Notes under the pieces: model-generated | What the model was told of the DNA's origin: nothing | The model's input: only the letters and a program-made list of their open reading frames with translations | Databases searched by the model: none | In this document: positions 9,075-19,400 of the stretch, piece after piece | Numbering within the stretch: the first letter of the stretch is position 1 | How the letters are laid out: every line of letters begins with the position of its first letter | Assembly (NCBI RefSeq): GCF_003054445.1 | Contig: NC_042507.1 | Coordinates: forward strand, 620,001-684,000 | DNA: 64,000 bases | Origin: Pichia kudriavzevii | Lineage: Eukaryota > Ascomycota > Pichiomycetes > Pichiales > Pichiaceae | Direction of reading: 5' to 3' | Program-made: the position numbers and the translations under genes

Positions 9075-9880
9075 GCTCCTCTCTGCACTTCTGCACCTCT
9101 GTACCTTCCTGTGTTCTTAATCTGTGCCGCATGTCATGTCATGCCATGTCATGTCGTTCTGTTTCCTGTAATGACAACGGTGGTACCAGGTCTAACTGCT
9201 TGCCAGACACCGGCTCTCGTCGCTTGACACGTCTCCCCCTGTACATATATTGCGTCCTACATAGATACTGTGTAACAAATGTCAAACTCTGTCATTGGCA
9301 ACACCCAGGTCATCCAACCAACGCGTCTTGGAGATCCGCTCCTCCATTAATGTCGATACAGGTGTTTGTAGCGTACAGCCACCATCGGCTATGGAGCATT
9401 GCATCCCTTTTCCAAGAGTAGGGTAAACGAAATGTATGTATATATATATATGCATATATTGGTAAATATATTAATGATTAAAAAAAAAAAATTAAATGGA
9501 AACCAAGACCATGGTAAAAATCGTATTGCCCTTTTGCCCATTTAAAAAAGAGAAGTGAAGTGGGTCCTCTGAATCGTATGCCAAGACTGGCAGCTAAGGT
9601 CCAGAGGGATAAGAGAGTGATCTGAGTCGTAGTGGAAGAAGGGGGAGAAGCCAGAGTAGATGAGAGGGAAGCAAGGAAAGGGTATGATAGGAATAGAAAA
9701 GATAACTTTTAGTAAAGAATGTTTCATAAAAGTCCATTGAGGAGGGCAAATCTTGTAATAAACCATGCCAATGGACTTGAAATGGCTGGGGTCCAACTAA
9801 TGCAGTTCTATCCAACTACAGCGGCAAGTGAACAAAGAGTGCAACGAGGGGGTGAATAGCCAAAACAAAAAAAAAGACAT
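9075..9880. other. Convergent intergenic region, 806 bases
   Basis: This lies between the stops of MRP2 (+) and the small mitochondrial protein (-). It contains an imperfect tandem of ATGTC/ATGCC pentamers at about 9131-9155, an AT-dinucleotide stretch followed by A11 at about 9434-9491, and moderately GC-rich DNA around 9160-9400. Short open frames exist (for example 9131-9421), but none has recognisable protein features. The length is large for a convergent pair in this genome, so a non-coding RNA is possible but not shown. Confidence 0.5.
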
Positions 9881-10228
9881 TCACCTGTAGGCAACCTTCT
9901 TGACATTTTCTGCAAAATGAGACTGCTCAGCTTCAGTTTCAGGAAGTTTCTGTGCATTGCCGTCCTTAATCATAATTCTGAATCTAGCCTGCATGGTTTC
10001 AGGGTCCTTTTGAATGATAAACTTTCTGTATTCGGCAAACGTCGCAAACGAGCCGTGCTTGGAGTCAATGCCGCTGTTCTTCAACAGGTGTTGGATATTG
10101 TTGTTCCTTGTGGAGTCCGAGGAGAACCGTCTCACAGCCATTGCTGTTGCAGCAGCTGCAGTAATAGTGGATGCTCTTGCCAATACTGGCGCCTGCATAA
10201 TGACCTGTCTGGTAAGTTGTGCTTGCAT
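9881..10228 (-). CDS. Small mitochondrial-type protein of unknown function
   Basis: The product has 115 residues and I do not recognise a family. The first ~40 residues are a convincing mitochondrial presequence: no acidic residue, several Arg, an Ala-rich hydrophobic stretch (TITAAAATAMAV), then RRFSSDS, a typical processing-peptidase context. The mature part would be about 75 residues, hydrophilic and helical (NIQHLLKNSGIDSKHGS, then FATFAEYRKFIIQKDPETMQARFRIMIKDG), with no transmembrane segment and no cysteine. A soluble matrix or membrane-peripheral small protein is likely. The start ATG is at 10228; a second Met at residue 11 is possible. Confidence 0.75.
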   Translation of the reverse strand: MQAQLTRQVIMQAPVLARASTITAAAATAMAVRRFSSDSTRNNNIQHLLKNSGIDSKHGSFATFAEYRKFIIQKDPETMQARFRIMIKDGNAQKLPETEAEQSHFAENVKKVAYR

Positions 10229-11051
10229 TGTGCTGGTTGTATATGTTTACTAATTGAGTCAGAAGTAGTCTTTTGCTAATAGGTTGTAATTGTTGAAGAG
10301 AGACAAAGGGGAAAATGACTTGAACATTTCAAATATCCACAATATCCAGCAACAAATGCAAACAGGATACCACCCCCCTTAAATACAAGAGTCCGAAAAA
10401 AAAAATAAAATAAAATTACACCCCCTCCCCCCTCTCTTACTTCTCTTACCACTCCCTCTCCCCTCTTGCACTTTTCGTCATTTTCACTCCCATTTAATGA
10501 CTCCTCACTTACATCCTTACATTCCACTCACTAGATCTCACTATATTAATCGCTACTTTATTATATGTTTCTCACTGGAATGGCCCCACAGTTCTTATCG
10601 GTAGATCCGCTCCGCTCTCGGTGTTTCTATCTCGCCATTGTATTTTTGTCTCTCCCTCAAGGCTGTATCGGAAAATCTCGTGTTCCCGCATTCACACGGG
10701 CGGGGGGTGCCATTGCACCCGGTTCTCTCCGCGCCATGGGGTCACGCCCTTTTTATTTTTTCTTTGTTGACCTTATTTGTTCTATTACTCTCCTACTGTT
10801 ATTGCTGCAGTTCCACACTTGGCACAAGACAACATGAATTTCTCTCTTGAGGCGCGAACACAGGCAGGCGACAGTATGGGAGAGGGCCATTCAATCTACA
10901 TCTGGGAATTGCCGTATCTGGAAATAGAATTTCACTTTGTACATGAAAACTGACATTGACATTGACATTGACATTGACGTTGCGTTTGCGTTTGCGTTTA
11001 TAGGAAACTTCAACGAGTGGAATCCGAGTTCAGCTATTTGCACAAATAGGC
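10229..11051. other. Divergent intergenic region, 823 bases
   Basis: This is the shared upstream region of the small mitochondrial protein (-) and ULA1 (+). It holds C-rich/T-rich strand-asymmetric runs at about 10420-10470, a GC-rich patch around 10690-10750 (including GGGCGGGGGG) and the hexamer array described separately. I find no supported gene in it. Confidence 0.5.
10951..10998 (+). repeat. Phased hexamer array: TGACAT x4, TGACGT x1, TGCGTT x3
   Basis: Eight hexamers run head to tail without a gap over 48 bases. The unit changes stepwise along the array through the intermediate TGACGT. It lies about 55 bases before the ULA1 ATG, so it is probably in the 5' leader or core promoter. Confidence 0.95.
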
Positions 11052-12596
11052 ATGAGCAATGACAAATACGACCGACAGGTGCGGCTATGGAACACTGCAG
11101 GACAGCGGGCGCTCCATGAGAGCAGTGTTGCCCTGGTGAACATCTCTACCCTTGCGGCAGAGGCGCTCAAGAACATCGTGCTACCCGGCGTTGGCACCGT
11201 GACAATCCTCGACGCGGGAGTCGTGGACGAGACAGATGTGGCGGCCAACTTCTTCTACACACGGGGGGACCTTGCCAAGAGCAGGGCAGCAGTATTAGCC
11301 TCTGTCTTGCAAGACCTCAACCCAGACGTATCCATCCACTACAGAGACTCCATCCCTCCAGCGGAGGATGTACACTTTTGGTCCCAATTCCACTGCGTCC
11401 TTTACACCGCCGTGCCGTACCCCCTCGTAGATGCATCGGCTCTCTTCAACACTTGCTGGGACATGGACGTCCCCGTATGTAAGGTTGGCTCGCTCGGGTT
11501 TTACGCATACTTGAAAATACAGCTCAGAGAACATGCCGTTGTTGAATCCCATGGGAACAACCTCCATGATTTGCGCTTGGACTTTCCCTGGCCGGAACTA
11601 CAGGCGTACCTTGACAGTGTAGACATTGACCCCATCACAAACTCGGAGTACTATAAGATCCCCTTCAGTGTGATCTTGACAAAACTGAATCAGGAATACG
11701 TCAAACGGCATGGTACGTCGCCGACAACTAAACAATTGAGAAATTCAATATTGGACACCTACAAAACTATGGACGATCCAAATGTCCATGAAGCTTATAA
11801 GAAGGCATATCTAATAATGAAACAATCACCTCCGATATCGGACAACATCAAGGAAATTTTTAGTTATTTATCACATTCACAGTCACATGCAACAACCCAT
11901 TCTTCCACAAATTCATTGTACATCTTCCAAATATTAGCTAAATCATTGAAATGTTTCTATGAAGAATTTGGTGTCCTCCCTATTAGTGGTGTTTTACCCG
12001 ATATGGAATCAGATACTAATGCTTACCTAACTCTGAAAAAAATTTATCTTGATAAATTCAATTCCGATAAATCCTATATCCGAAACAAGGCAATTACTTT
12101 AATTGATCAACAGGACGGCGATTCCTCGCTATTATCCGATGATACTCTGGTTACTTTTGTGAGAAATGCTAGATATCTGAAAATCATAACAGGCACAAAA
12201 ATTGACAAAGACTCTCAAATTTTGCAGTTCTTCAGATCTCTAGGTGATGAATCTCTGAAACTGAAGGCTTTGATCTATCTGGCGTTTCTCATTGTTGAAC
12301 AGTTTGCACGCCTTCATGGAGACTGGCCAACATGGAACAACCGCTCTGAGCTCCGGGCCCTATCGATTTCAATCCTGTGTAATGACAATAACATTGATTC
12401 ATACCCAGAAAATCTCGATAAGATACTAGATGAGTTATGCAGAGCTTTCGGTAATGAGTTACATAACATATCCGCCATTTTTGGCGGTGTCGTCGCCCAA
12501 GAAGTCATCAAACTACTAACAAATCAGTATGTGCCTGTAGACAATTGTGTTGTCTTGGACGGTATACTTGGCAAAACTTCAACGTTTAAACTTTAA
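11052..12596 (+). CDS. ULA1: NEDD8/Rub1-activating enzyme E1 regulatory subunit (NAE1/APP-BP1 type)
   Basis: The product has 514 residues, close to metazoan NAE1 (about 530) and longer than S. cerevisiae Ula1 (462). It pairs with Uba3 to adenylate and activate Rub1/NEDD8 for cullin modification. The N-terminus is typical of E1 adenylation folds: KYDRQVRLWNTAGQRALHESSVALVN at the start, then LKNIVLPGVGTVTILDAGVV and DVAANFFYTRGDLAKSRA. The C-terminal end (AIFGGVVAQEVIKLLTNQYVPVDN, then LDGILGKTSTFKL) is also typical. It lacks a catalytic Cys domain, as expected for this subunit. Base composition shifts strongly within the gene, near 11.7 kb (see findings). Confidence 0.93.
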   Translation: MSNDKYDRQVRLWNTAGQRALHESSVALVNISTLAAEALKNIVLPGVGTVTILDAGVVDETDVAANFFYTRGDLAKSRAAVLASVLQDLNPDVSIHYRDSIPPAEDVHFWSQFHCVLYTAVPYPLVDASALFNTCWDMDVPVCKVGSLGFYAYLKIQLREHAVVESHGNNLHDLRLDFPWPELQAYLDSVDIDPITNSEYYKIPFSVILTKLNQEYVKRHGTSPTTKQLRNSILDTYKTMDDPNVHEAYKKAYLIMKQSPPISDNIKEIFSYLSHSQSHATTHSSTNSLYIFQILAKSLKCFYEEFGVLPISGVLPDMESDTNAYLTLKKIYLDKFNSDKSYIRNKAITLIDQQDGDSSLLSDDTLVTFVRNARYLKIITGTKIDKDSQILQFFRSLGDESLKLKALIYLAFLIVEQFARLHGDWPTWNNRSELRALSISILCNDNNIDSYPENLDKILDELCRAFGNELHNISAIFGGVVAQEVIKLLTNQYVPVDNCVVLDGILGKTSTFKL

Positions 12597-13144
12597 ACAC
12601 ATTATTGTTGAACGTTGGCACTTGCGCCTTACAGTAACTATGTTATTTTTTTATGTATTATACGCTATTTGTAACTTCCTCGGGTTTGTTGTTTTTTCTT
12701 TACTGGACTTGCCTTTTTGCTCCTTAACGGCAAACCGGCAACGGATCTCAATTTTCTGGAAAAAAACTAATAGTAATATATACGGCAACTATTAGGGATA
12801 CGAATTTCTTGAGTTGGCATTGTGTTTATCCTCTCCTCTGGATAGTTTACATTGTGGTCTGTTTCCTCAATGACAAAATACTCCTAAGGGTAAGTTGAAC
12901 TCCCTCTACGAACTGGTATTTAATAATAATCAACCAGAAAAACACATGGATTAAAAGGATAATGTCGACGAGCCTCTATGCCGCACTCGTATCGATTTCT
13001 TCATCGTATAGAGGAACCTTCCTTTTTTTTTACTGTTGAAATTTTGGGATTCAGGGCTCTCTCTTTCAAAATGGAAAAAACAGCTGGGATTTTCTTTATC
13101 TCTTTTTACCTCAAATAAAAGCAACAGAAAGAAAGCCTCAGGTG
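12597..13144. other. ULA1-ERG7 intergenic region, 548 bases (ERG7 promoter)
   Basis: ULA1 ends at 12596 and ERG7 starts at 13145, on the same strand. Besides the sterol-element candidates, the region holds T-rich stretches near 12640-12720 and 13022-13032 and no supported gene. Confidence 0.5.
13004..13010 (+). promoter_or_regulatory. Upc2/Ecm22-type sterol regulatory element (TCGTATA)
   Basis: TCGTATA is the exact core bound by Upc2/Ecm22 zinc-cluster factors in ergosterol gene promoters. It lies 135 bases upstream of the ERG7 ATG. A one-mismatch copy, TCGTATC, lies 11 bases upstream of it (12987-12993). Upc2 control of ERG genes under low sterol is established in yeasts and Candida; action here is inferred from position. 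Confidence 0.65.
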
Positions 13145-15316
13145 ATGTTATACTCGGATGAAATAGGTATCCCTAGATCTGATTTCTCCAAGTGGAGATT
13201 ACGAACGACTAAATTGGGAGGACAAAAGTGGGAATACTTAGATAATCCTTCCGACTCAGACAGACAAGATAATCTAACAAAGTATCTACTGAACGAGCCA
13301 GGCTTTCAGCCACCAATTACTGAAAAGCCGAAATCCATTCTAGATGCCACCTTCAATGCTGCCAATTTCTTCACATCAATCCAGGATGAAAATTCTGGTA
13401 CATGGCCAGTCCAGTATAAAGGTCCAATGTTTATGACTATTGGCTACGTTGCTGTTTGCTACTTCACGAAAACCCCAATTCCTGAATATGAGCGCCGGGA
13501 GTTAATCAGATATATCATAAATACTTCACACCCAGTTGACGGTGGATGGGGATTACATGAAGTAGATAAATCAACGTGTTTTGGTACCACAATCAACTAT
13601 GTCATTCTCAGGTTGCTCGGGTTGGATGCTTCGCATCCTGTTTGTCTCAAGGCAAGGAGAACTCTCCATAAGCTTGGCGGTGCCATTGGGAATCCGCATT
13701 GGGGAAAAGCTTGGCTGGCTATTCTAAACCTCTACAGCTGGGAGGGAGTAAATCCTGCACCAACAGAATTGTTTGCATTACCGTATTGGGTTCCGATACA
13801 TCCAATGAAATGGTGGGTGCACACTCGTGCAATTTACATTCCATTAGGCTACCTATCAACTGCAAAAGTTCAGTGTGAATTGGACCCTTTGCTTGAAAAA
13901 ATTAGATCCGAAATTTTCACCAAGCCTTGGAGCAAAATTGATTTTTCTAGCAATAGAAACAGAGTCTGTGGTATTGATTTGTATTACCCTCATACGTCAT
14001 TGTTGAACGGCTTGAATAATATCATGGTGTTGTATGAAAAATACATTCGTCCAACATGGTTGTTGGATCACTGTAATAAAAAGGCATATGATCTTATTCT
14101 TAAAGAGTTGGAAAACACAAAACACTTGGGTATAGCACCTGTGAGTGCTGCGTTTGAGACAATTGTTCTCTATAAAGAGCAAGGCCCGCAGGGATCTGAC
14201 TACTTAAAAAGCTTGGAGCGTATGAAAGAGGTTTTATTCTTATCTGATTTAGGCTTAACTGTGATGGGAACAAATGGTTCACAGGTTTGGGATTGTGCTT
14301 TCTTTATTCAGTATTTCTTCAATGCAGGTCTCGCTGAACTGCCTCAGTATCATGATGCTATTGTTAGAACCTTCGAATTCTTGATAAGGTCTCAATTTGA
14401 TGAAGAGTGTGTCAGCGGGTCTTATAGGGACAAACGTAAGGGTGCCTGGCCCTTTTCCACAAAAGACCAAGGATACACTGTTTCAGATTGTACTGCGGAA
14501 TCCATCAAGGCGATCATAATGGTCATGAACTCAGAAGCCTTTTCAGATGTACACCATATTTATGACCTTACCAAATTGCATGATGCAATCGATGTGTTAT
14601 TAAGCTTGCAGAATGTGGGAAGTTTTGAGTTTGGCTCATTTTCAACTTACGAAAAAATCAAAGCAACTCCGATGTTGGAACTCATCAACCCAGCAGAGGT
14701 TTTTGGGAATATTATGGTGGAATACCCGTATGTAGAATGTACTGATTCCTCAGTTTTAGGACTATCATACTTCCATAGATATTCAAGCTACAGAAATGCT
14801 GATATCAGTTTAGCAATTAAAAGAGCAACTGATTATATTATTCAGTCACAGCAAGTCGATGGTTCTTGGTACGGATGTTGGGGGATATGCTTTACATACG
14901 CCGGTATGTTCGCCTTGGAGGCATTGGCGGAAATAAACTTGGATTACTCTAACAGTGAAGTCGTTAGAAAGGGCTGTAACTTTTTGGTTACTCGTCAGCT
15001 GCCTGATGGCGGATGGGGTGAATCGATGAAGAGTTCCGAAACTCACACCTATGTCTCTACCCGCAAATCTCTAGTTGTTCAGACATCGTGGGCTTTAATT
15101 GGCCTTTTATTGGCACGCTATCCAGACAAGGAAGTTTTAAGAAAGGCGGTTGATCTTATAATTTCAAGACAGGGAGAATATGGAGAGTGGGAATTTGAAC
15201 AAGTGGAAGGGGTCTTCAACCATTCGTGTGCAATCGAATATCCAAACTACAAATTTTTGTTCCCTATTAAAGCGTTGGGCTTATATGTTAAAAGATTCGG
15301 CAATGAACGTTTGTAA
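13145..15316 (+). CDS. ERG7: Lanosterol synthase (2,3-oxidosqualene cyclase)
   Basis: Erg7 cyclises 2,3-oxidosqualene to lanosterol on the ER/lipid droplet, the first sterol in the ergosterol pathway. The product has 723 residues; yeast Erg7 has 731. The catalytic DCTAE motif is intact, with its Asp at about residue 448 (yeast Asp456). QW-type repeats are present (HPVDGGWGLHEVDKS, QQVDGSWYGCWG, LPDGGWGES). Long blocks are nearly identical to yeast, such as YKGPMFMTIGYVAV and NPAEVFGNIMVEYPYVEC. I start at the ATG at 13145, whose product aligns with the yeast N-terminus (YSDEIGIP). A GTG codon just before it is not a credible start. Convergent with the next gene, 40 bases between stops. Confidence 0.97.
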   Translation: MLYSDEIGIPRSDFSKWRLRTTKLGGQKWEYLDNPSDSDRQDNLTKYLLNEPGFQPPITEKPKSILDATFNAANFFTSIQDENSGTWPVQYKGPMFMTIGYVAVCYFTKTPIPEYERRELIRYIINTSHPVDGGWGLHEVDKSTCFGTTINYVILRLLGLDASHPVCLKARRTLHKLGGAIGNPHWGKAWLAILNLYSWEGVNPAPTELFALPYWVPIHPMKWWVHTRAIYIPLGYLSTAKVQCELDPLLEKIRSEIFTKPWSKIDFSSNRNRVCGIDLYYPHTSLLNGLNNIMVLYEKYIRPTWLLDHCNKKAYDLILKELENTKHLGIAPVSAAFETIVLYKEQGPQGSDYLKSLERMKEVLFLSDLGLTVMGTNGSQVWDCAFFIQYFFNAGLAELPQYHDAIVRTFEFLIRSQFDEECVSGSYRDKRKGAWPFSTKDQGYTVSDCTAESIKAIIMVMNSEAFSDVHHIYDLTKLHDAIDVLLSLQNVGSFEFGSFSTYEKIKATPMLELINPAEVFGNIMVEYPYVECTDSSVLGLSYFHRYSSYRNADISLAIKRATDYIIQSQQVDGSWYGCWGICFTYAGMFALEALAEINLDYSNSEVVRKGCNFLVTRQLPDGGWGESMKSSETHTYVSTRKSLVVQTSWALIGLLLARYPDKEVLRKAVDLIISRQGEYGEWEFEQVEGVFNHSCAIEYPNYKFLFPIKALGLYVKRFGNERL

Positions 15317-15356
15317 AATTAGAAAAGGTTTATAGATATCCTCATTAGGATCAACT

Positions 15357-16199
15357 CTACTTCAATCTTTTTTTAGATTTCGATGCTTTGGCTTGTCTCT
15401 TTTCACGCCTTTTCTTCAAGGTATTACCTATTAAATTTTCAACATAAGAAGAAAACAACTCATTGTCTTCATTGATATCATGAGACTTGACGTCCCATAC
15501 AGAAACAAGTTTCAATAGCCTCTCCTTTAAATTTATTAGCTCAGATACACTTCCCGATCTCAGCAACTTCTTCGCCTCAGATATTGTTGATGTGGTATTG
15601 TTAATTATCTGGTTGTATTCTTCACCATCTTTATCAATTCCTAATTGGCTGAAGTCAGGAACTTGTAGTAGAAGTTTGTCAAGTTCGGCGTTAGTTGATG
15701 AGCTCTTGAGAAAGTCATATAGATTTTTAAATTCTTTGCGACTACCATTTGCAGATGGTAACTGACGTTTTGCGTAAGTAACGTGTGCACGTGGCTCTAT
15801 TTCTAAATTCAACAATACCTGTTTGTATATCATACTCTGTTTCCATATGAATGGAGAGAGATGGTCATCTTCTTCGCTAATTAATCGATTGAATATCTGA
15901 TCTGCTCTTTCATCAAAAAGAAAAATGTCTTTGTATTCATTTTCTGAATTCCCCTTACTTTCATTAAAGATTTTATCCAAATTCTGTGAGATATCAGCTG
16001 CTATTGTTGCAAAATTGCCACTGTATGATCTTATACGCCCTTCTTTGTTAGCGCTCAAATCATTTGAATAGACGCCTGAGTCGCCTTGATCAACTTCTTC
16101 AAAATCACCAAAGTCGTCGTCCGATTCAGCAGAAAATGTATCTAACTGTTTATCCAATTGTTCAGATTGTCCAGCTGGCTCAGCTACCAATTCCGACAT
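15357..16199 (-). CDS. LAA2: Laa2-like AP-1/clathrin accessory protein
   Basis: The product has 280 residues from the ATG at 16199. The N-terminal third is acidic and disordered and carries DDDFGDFEEV (about 27-36), the kind of FGDF motif that binds adaptor appendages in clathrin accessory proteins. The middle is helical (FDERADQIFNRLISEEDD, then PFIWKQSMIYKQVLLNLEIEP). The C-terminus is a Lys/Arg-rich tail (KKRREKRQAKASKSKK). The best match I can recall is yeast Laa2 (YBL010C, about 280 residues), which works with Laa1 to recruit AP-1 to endosomal/Golgi membranes. The assignment rests on length, the FGDF motif and general layout. It lies 215 bases downstream of the tricalbin gene. Confidence 0.55.
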   Translation of the reverse strand: MSELVAEPAGQSEQLDKQLDTFSAESDDDFGDFEEVDQGDSGVYSNDLSANKEGRIRSYSGNFATIAADISQNLDKIFNESKGNSENEYKDIFLFDERADQIFNRLISEEDDHLSPFIWKQSMIYKQVLLNLEIEPRAHVTYAKRQLPSANGSRKEFKNLYDFLKSSSTNAELDKLLLQVPDFSQLGIDKDGEEYNQIINNTTSTISEAKKLLRSGSVSELINLKERLLKLVSVWDVKSHDINEDNELFSSYVENLIGNTLKKRREKRQAKASKSKKRLK

Positions 16200-16414
16200 A
16201 GCAGAGGATGATGTTTGCTTGCTTCTATCAGTAGTGAAACATAACAAACCTTTACTACAGCGTTTCTTATTTCAGGGATAAAAGAAAAATAGACAGCGAG
16301 GGACACCTAAATGCGTACCATATAATGGCATAATTAGTTAAACGTGAATCATTGTCAAACACATCTTAGTATAAACACAAAAAAAAAGTATAAACGTCCT
16401 AGTAAGTCAAGTAA

Positions 16415-19400
16415 CTATTCTTCATCATGATGCTTCTTCTTGAAAACACCAAACGCTTTGCTGCCAATCTTAGATGCAGTACCCAGAACCTTTCCAGGAG
16501 TATTTAGGATTTTTCCTGCACCATCAATAGCAATATTGCCCGGATTAGGTAAACTCTTCTCGGCACTGAGCAAAGTGTGATACTCTGGTTTGAATGACAT
16601 CCTTACCTCTAATGTTCCGGCATACTGTCCTTCTTCTCCAATCAATTCGAAATTATAGTCTTTCATCTCGGTGTCAAATGGATCCAATTGCTTCAATGCA
16701 TATGTGTACTCACCAATCTTGTCATCTTGTTCGAGACCAAAATCCCAGTCGTTAACTTTAAATCTAATCACAGACTGAACTCTTGAGTCGATGGAAATAG
16801 ACGTGCTCTCGTTCCAAGTAGGCTCAAGAGTCTTCTTTATAGTTTTGCTCTTGTAGAACTCGTCACCATTTAGATAGGCCTTAACAAATGGATCAGATTT
16901 ACCGTTCGAGTCTTTAGAAAGTAGTTCCCTAGCTCCAACAAATTCAATATTTAAGGTACCTGAATTACCGATGGAGTCGGCAGGAGGCAAAGATGATATC
17001 ATAGCAGGAAGGAATTTTGTGGTAAACAAAATCGTATTGCTCGAATCCCCAATATTAAGGCTTGTTTGTTTACCGTAACTGTGTTCCAACACCTTAATTG
17101 TTGGAACAGTGATTTCTTTCAATGCATTTTTAGTCAAAGGTGTGTTTTTTTTCTCAACAATCCTAAAAGTCATTAAAGAGTACTTTTGCATTTCTTTCAC
17201 TAGATAGTCAAATGTACGTTGCAAGTTGGTATTACCTGAAATGCTAGTTTCGTATTCCGGGTACCCGTTTTTGTCAAAAAAAACCTGGAAATAACCAGAG
17301 TTTGAAAATTTCGAACCCAGTAAAGTAAAAACTAAAACACCAGTATCAAATTTAGCTATATCTTCGATTGGTAGTATATCTTTGTGTAAAGTGTCAAGGG
17401 CAAGATTGTTCTGTTCCGAAAGTTCTTCGGTAGACCTGTCTTTCTTGTCATTGCTAGCCTTCTTTTCTTCAGCATCAATCTTGGCCTGTAACTCAGCAGC
17501 TTCCTTTTTCTCCGTCTCTGCTTCTTCAGGAGTTACCACTTGCTTGATAGGATAAAACGCTATAGAATAAGTAACAGAGCCCTTTGCACCTTTTCTCCTG
17601 TGGAACAATTTTGCTTCTTTCAACTCACCAGACGTCTCAATTGGTTTGCCCTCATTATTATAGTCAATGAATTCATTTAATCTAATCTGAAAAGAGCCAA
17701 GAGTTCTATCTTGACCATGTCTAGCCACATCCATACCTTCAATAGTAATCCTTTGATTAACAGAAGAAACTGGAATGTACATAGATTGGTAGTACTTAGG
17801 ATCATAAGTAGAATCCATTGTCAACGTTTTCCCTTTCTGTAAACCATTAACTAGAACCCTAAAATATGGATCAATACTTCCAACTTTATTGATCCTAACC
17901 AAATCACTTGCCTTTTCAATATAAACACGCAATACACCAAATGGCTCACTATAACCGAGAGCACCCTTAACACCTGGAATTCTAACTGAGTTCCAGTTAC
18001 AAGATATTTCAATTTCACCTTGATTATTGCTCAATGGGAACCAACTATTTCCAACATAAGAAGCGTCAATGATATCCACCAAACGTAAAGTTGCAGATCC
18101 CAAAATTTTGTTTTCCTTCAAACTTTCTCTTAAGATTACACGAACTCTAGCCTTTGATCTATCATAGATAATTTCTTCAAAATCACATGACCAGCTAGCT
18201 TCATTTGAATTTTTAGCCACTGGAGTTTCAAGCCTTTTTTCACCTGAAAGATATAACTGTGCGTAAACAGATTTCTTCTCATCGTCTTTAGAAGTAAAAC
18301 TTCTTGCACCGGATAATACAATTTTAGCAACACCAGTATTATAATCTGGTGGTGGGCTGAAAGAGCCATCTGGTAATTTAGATCCCTGTAAAGACTTCAT
18401 ATACTTGATGTCTAAATTGATGGATCCTGCAGGATAGTTGTTTCTCAATATTGGGATCTTGAGGTTTTTCAATTCAGTCTTAGAAATAAGCTCATCCAAA
18501 TCATACAATGCAGCGCCCATGAATTTATCTTTTCTACCATCAGAAATATTTTCATCGTACAATTTAATAGCTAGTGGATCTGATGATGAGTTTAGGATTA
18601 CCCTTATGGTCTCATTATAGATCGGATTCATTGTATCATAAACAATTTTGGTTTTTGCTTTAACATTTTTTTGGAAACCAAAGGTAAAGTAAGGATCAAT
18701 GGTATTATTAAAGGTATCTGCAGCAACCAAGCCTTCTGCACTTTTCACGTTCAGTTCTAAAATACCTAAGGCACCTGAGGCACCATTACCAGCAAGTAAT
18801 TGTTCGAGATTTAATTCAAAGGATAAAGGTTGAAACAACATTGGTCCTAAGTATTTCTTCACCATCTCCTTTACCATCATGTATAGACCAGGTATATTGA
18901 ACAGTTCAAAGCCAAATATACTATTACTACCAATAATTTTAAAAATAAAGTCAAAATCAGGAGTATCACTCAAGGAAACGTTAACTGTTTGAATATGTGG
19001 AAAGTTTGACATCATTCTCAACCTGATTCTTGCATCGGCTCTCATTGAGATGTTACTAACTAAAACCGGTACGGTTACACCGAAAATTTTTGCCTTAACA
19101 ATGATTTCAAAGTTTGCGTGGTTTCTCATTTGTTTAACTGTTGTATCTGCTTGTGCATTAGGAATCAAGGAAAAAGTCCAGTCCATCACAGTAACATCAT
19201 CTGCTGTTCTGTCTAACGTCCTGACCCTATCAACTCTCGGTGGCTTGGTCCCTAATGTTAATGATTGGATCCATATCTCTCTTACAAAGGCAGGAATGGC
19301 ATCTAGTTCTGCAACCATTGGATTAACAATCTCAGTAATTTGTTGAGATATACTCGGCTCCAGGTACACCCAATACTTGTCTAAGAAAACATTCAACCAA

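Noticed and set aside
13142-13144. Longer N-terminus of ERG7 from GTG
   Set aside because: GTG is not a nuclear yeast start; the ATG directly after it matches the family N-terminus. The same reasoning trims TTG-led extensions of LAA2 (16247), tricalbin (20050) and the gene at 30341.
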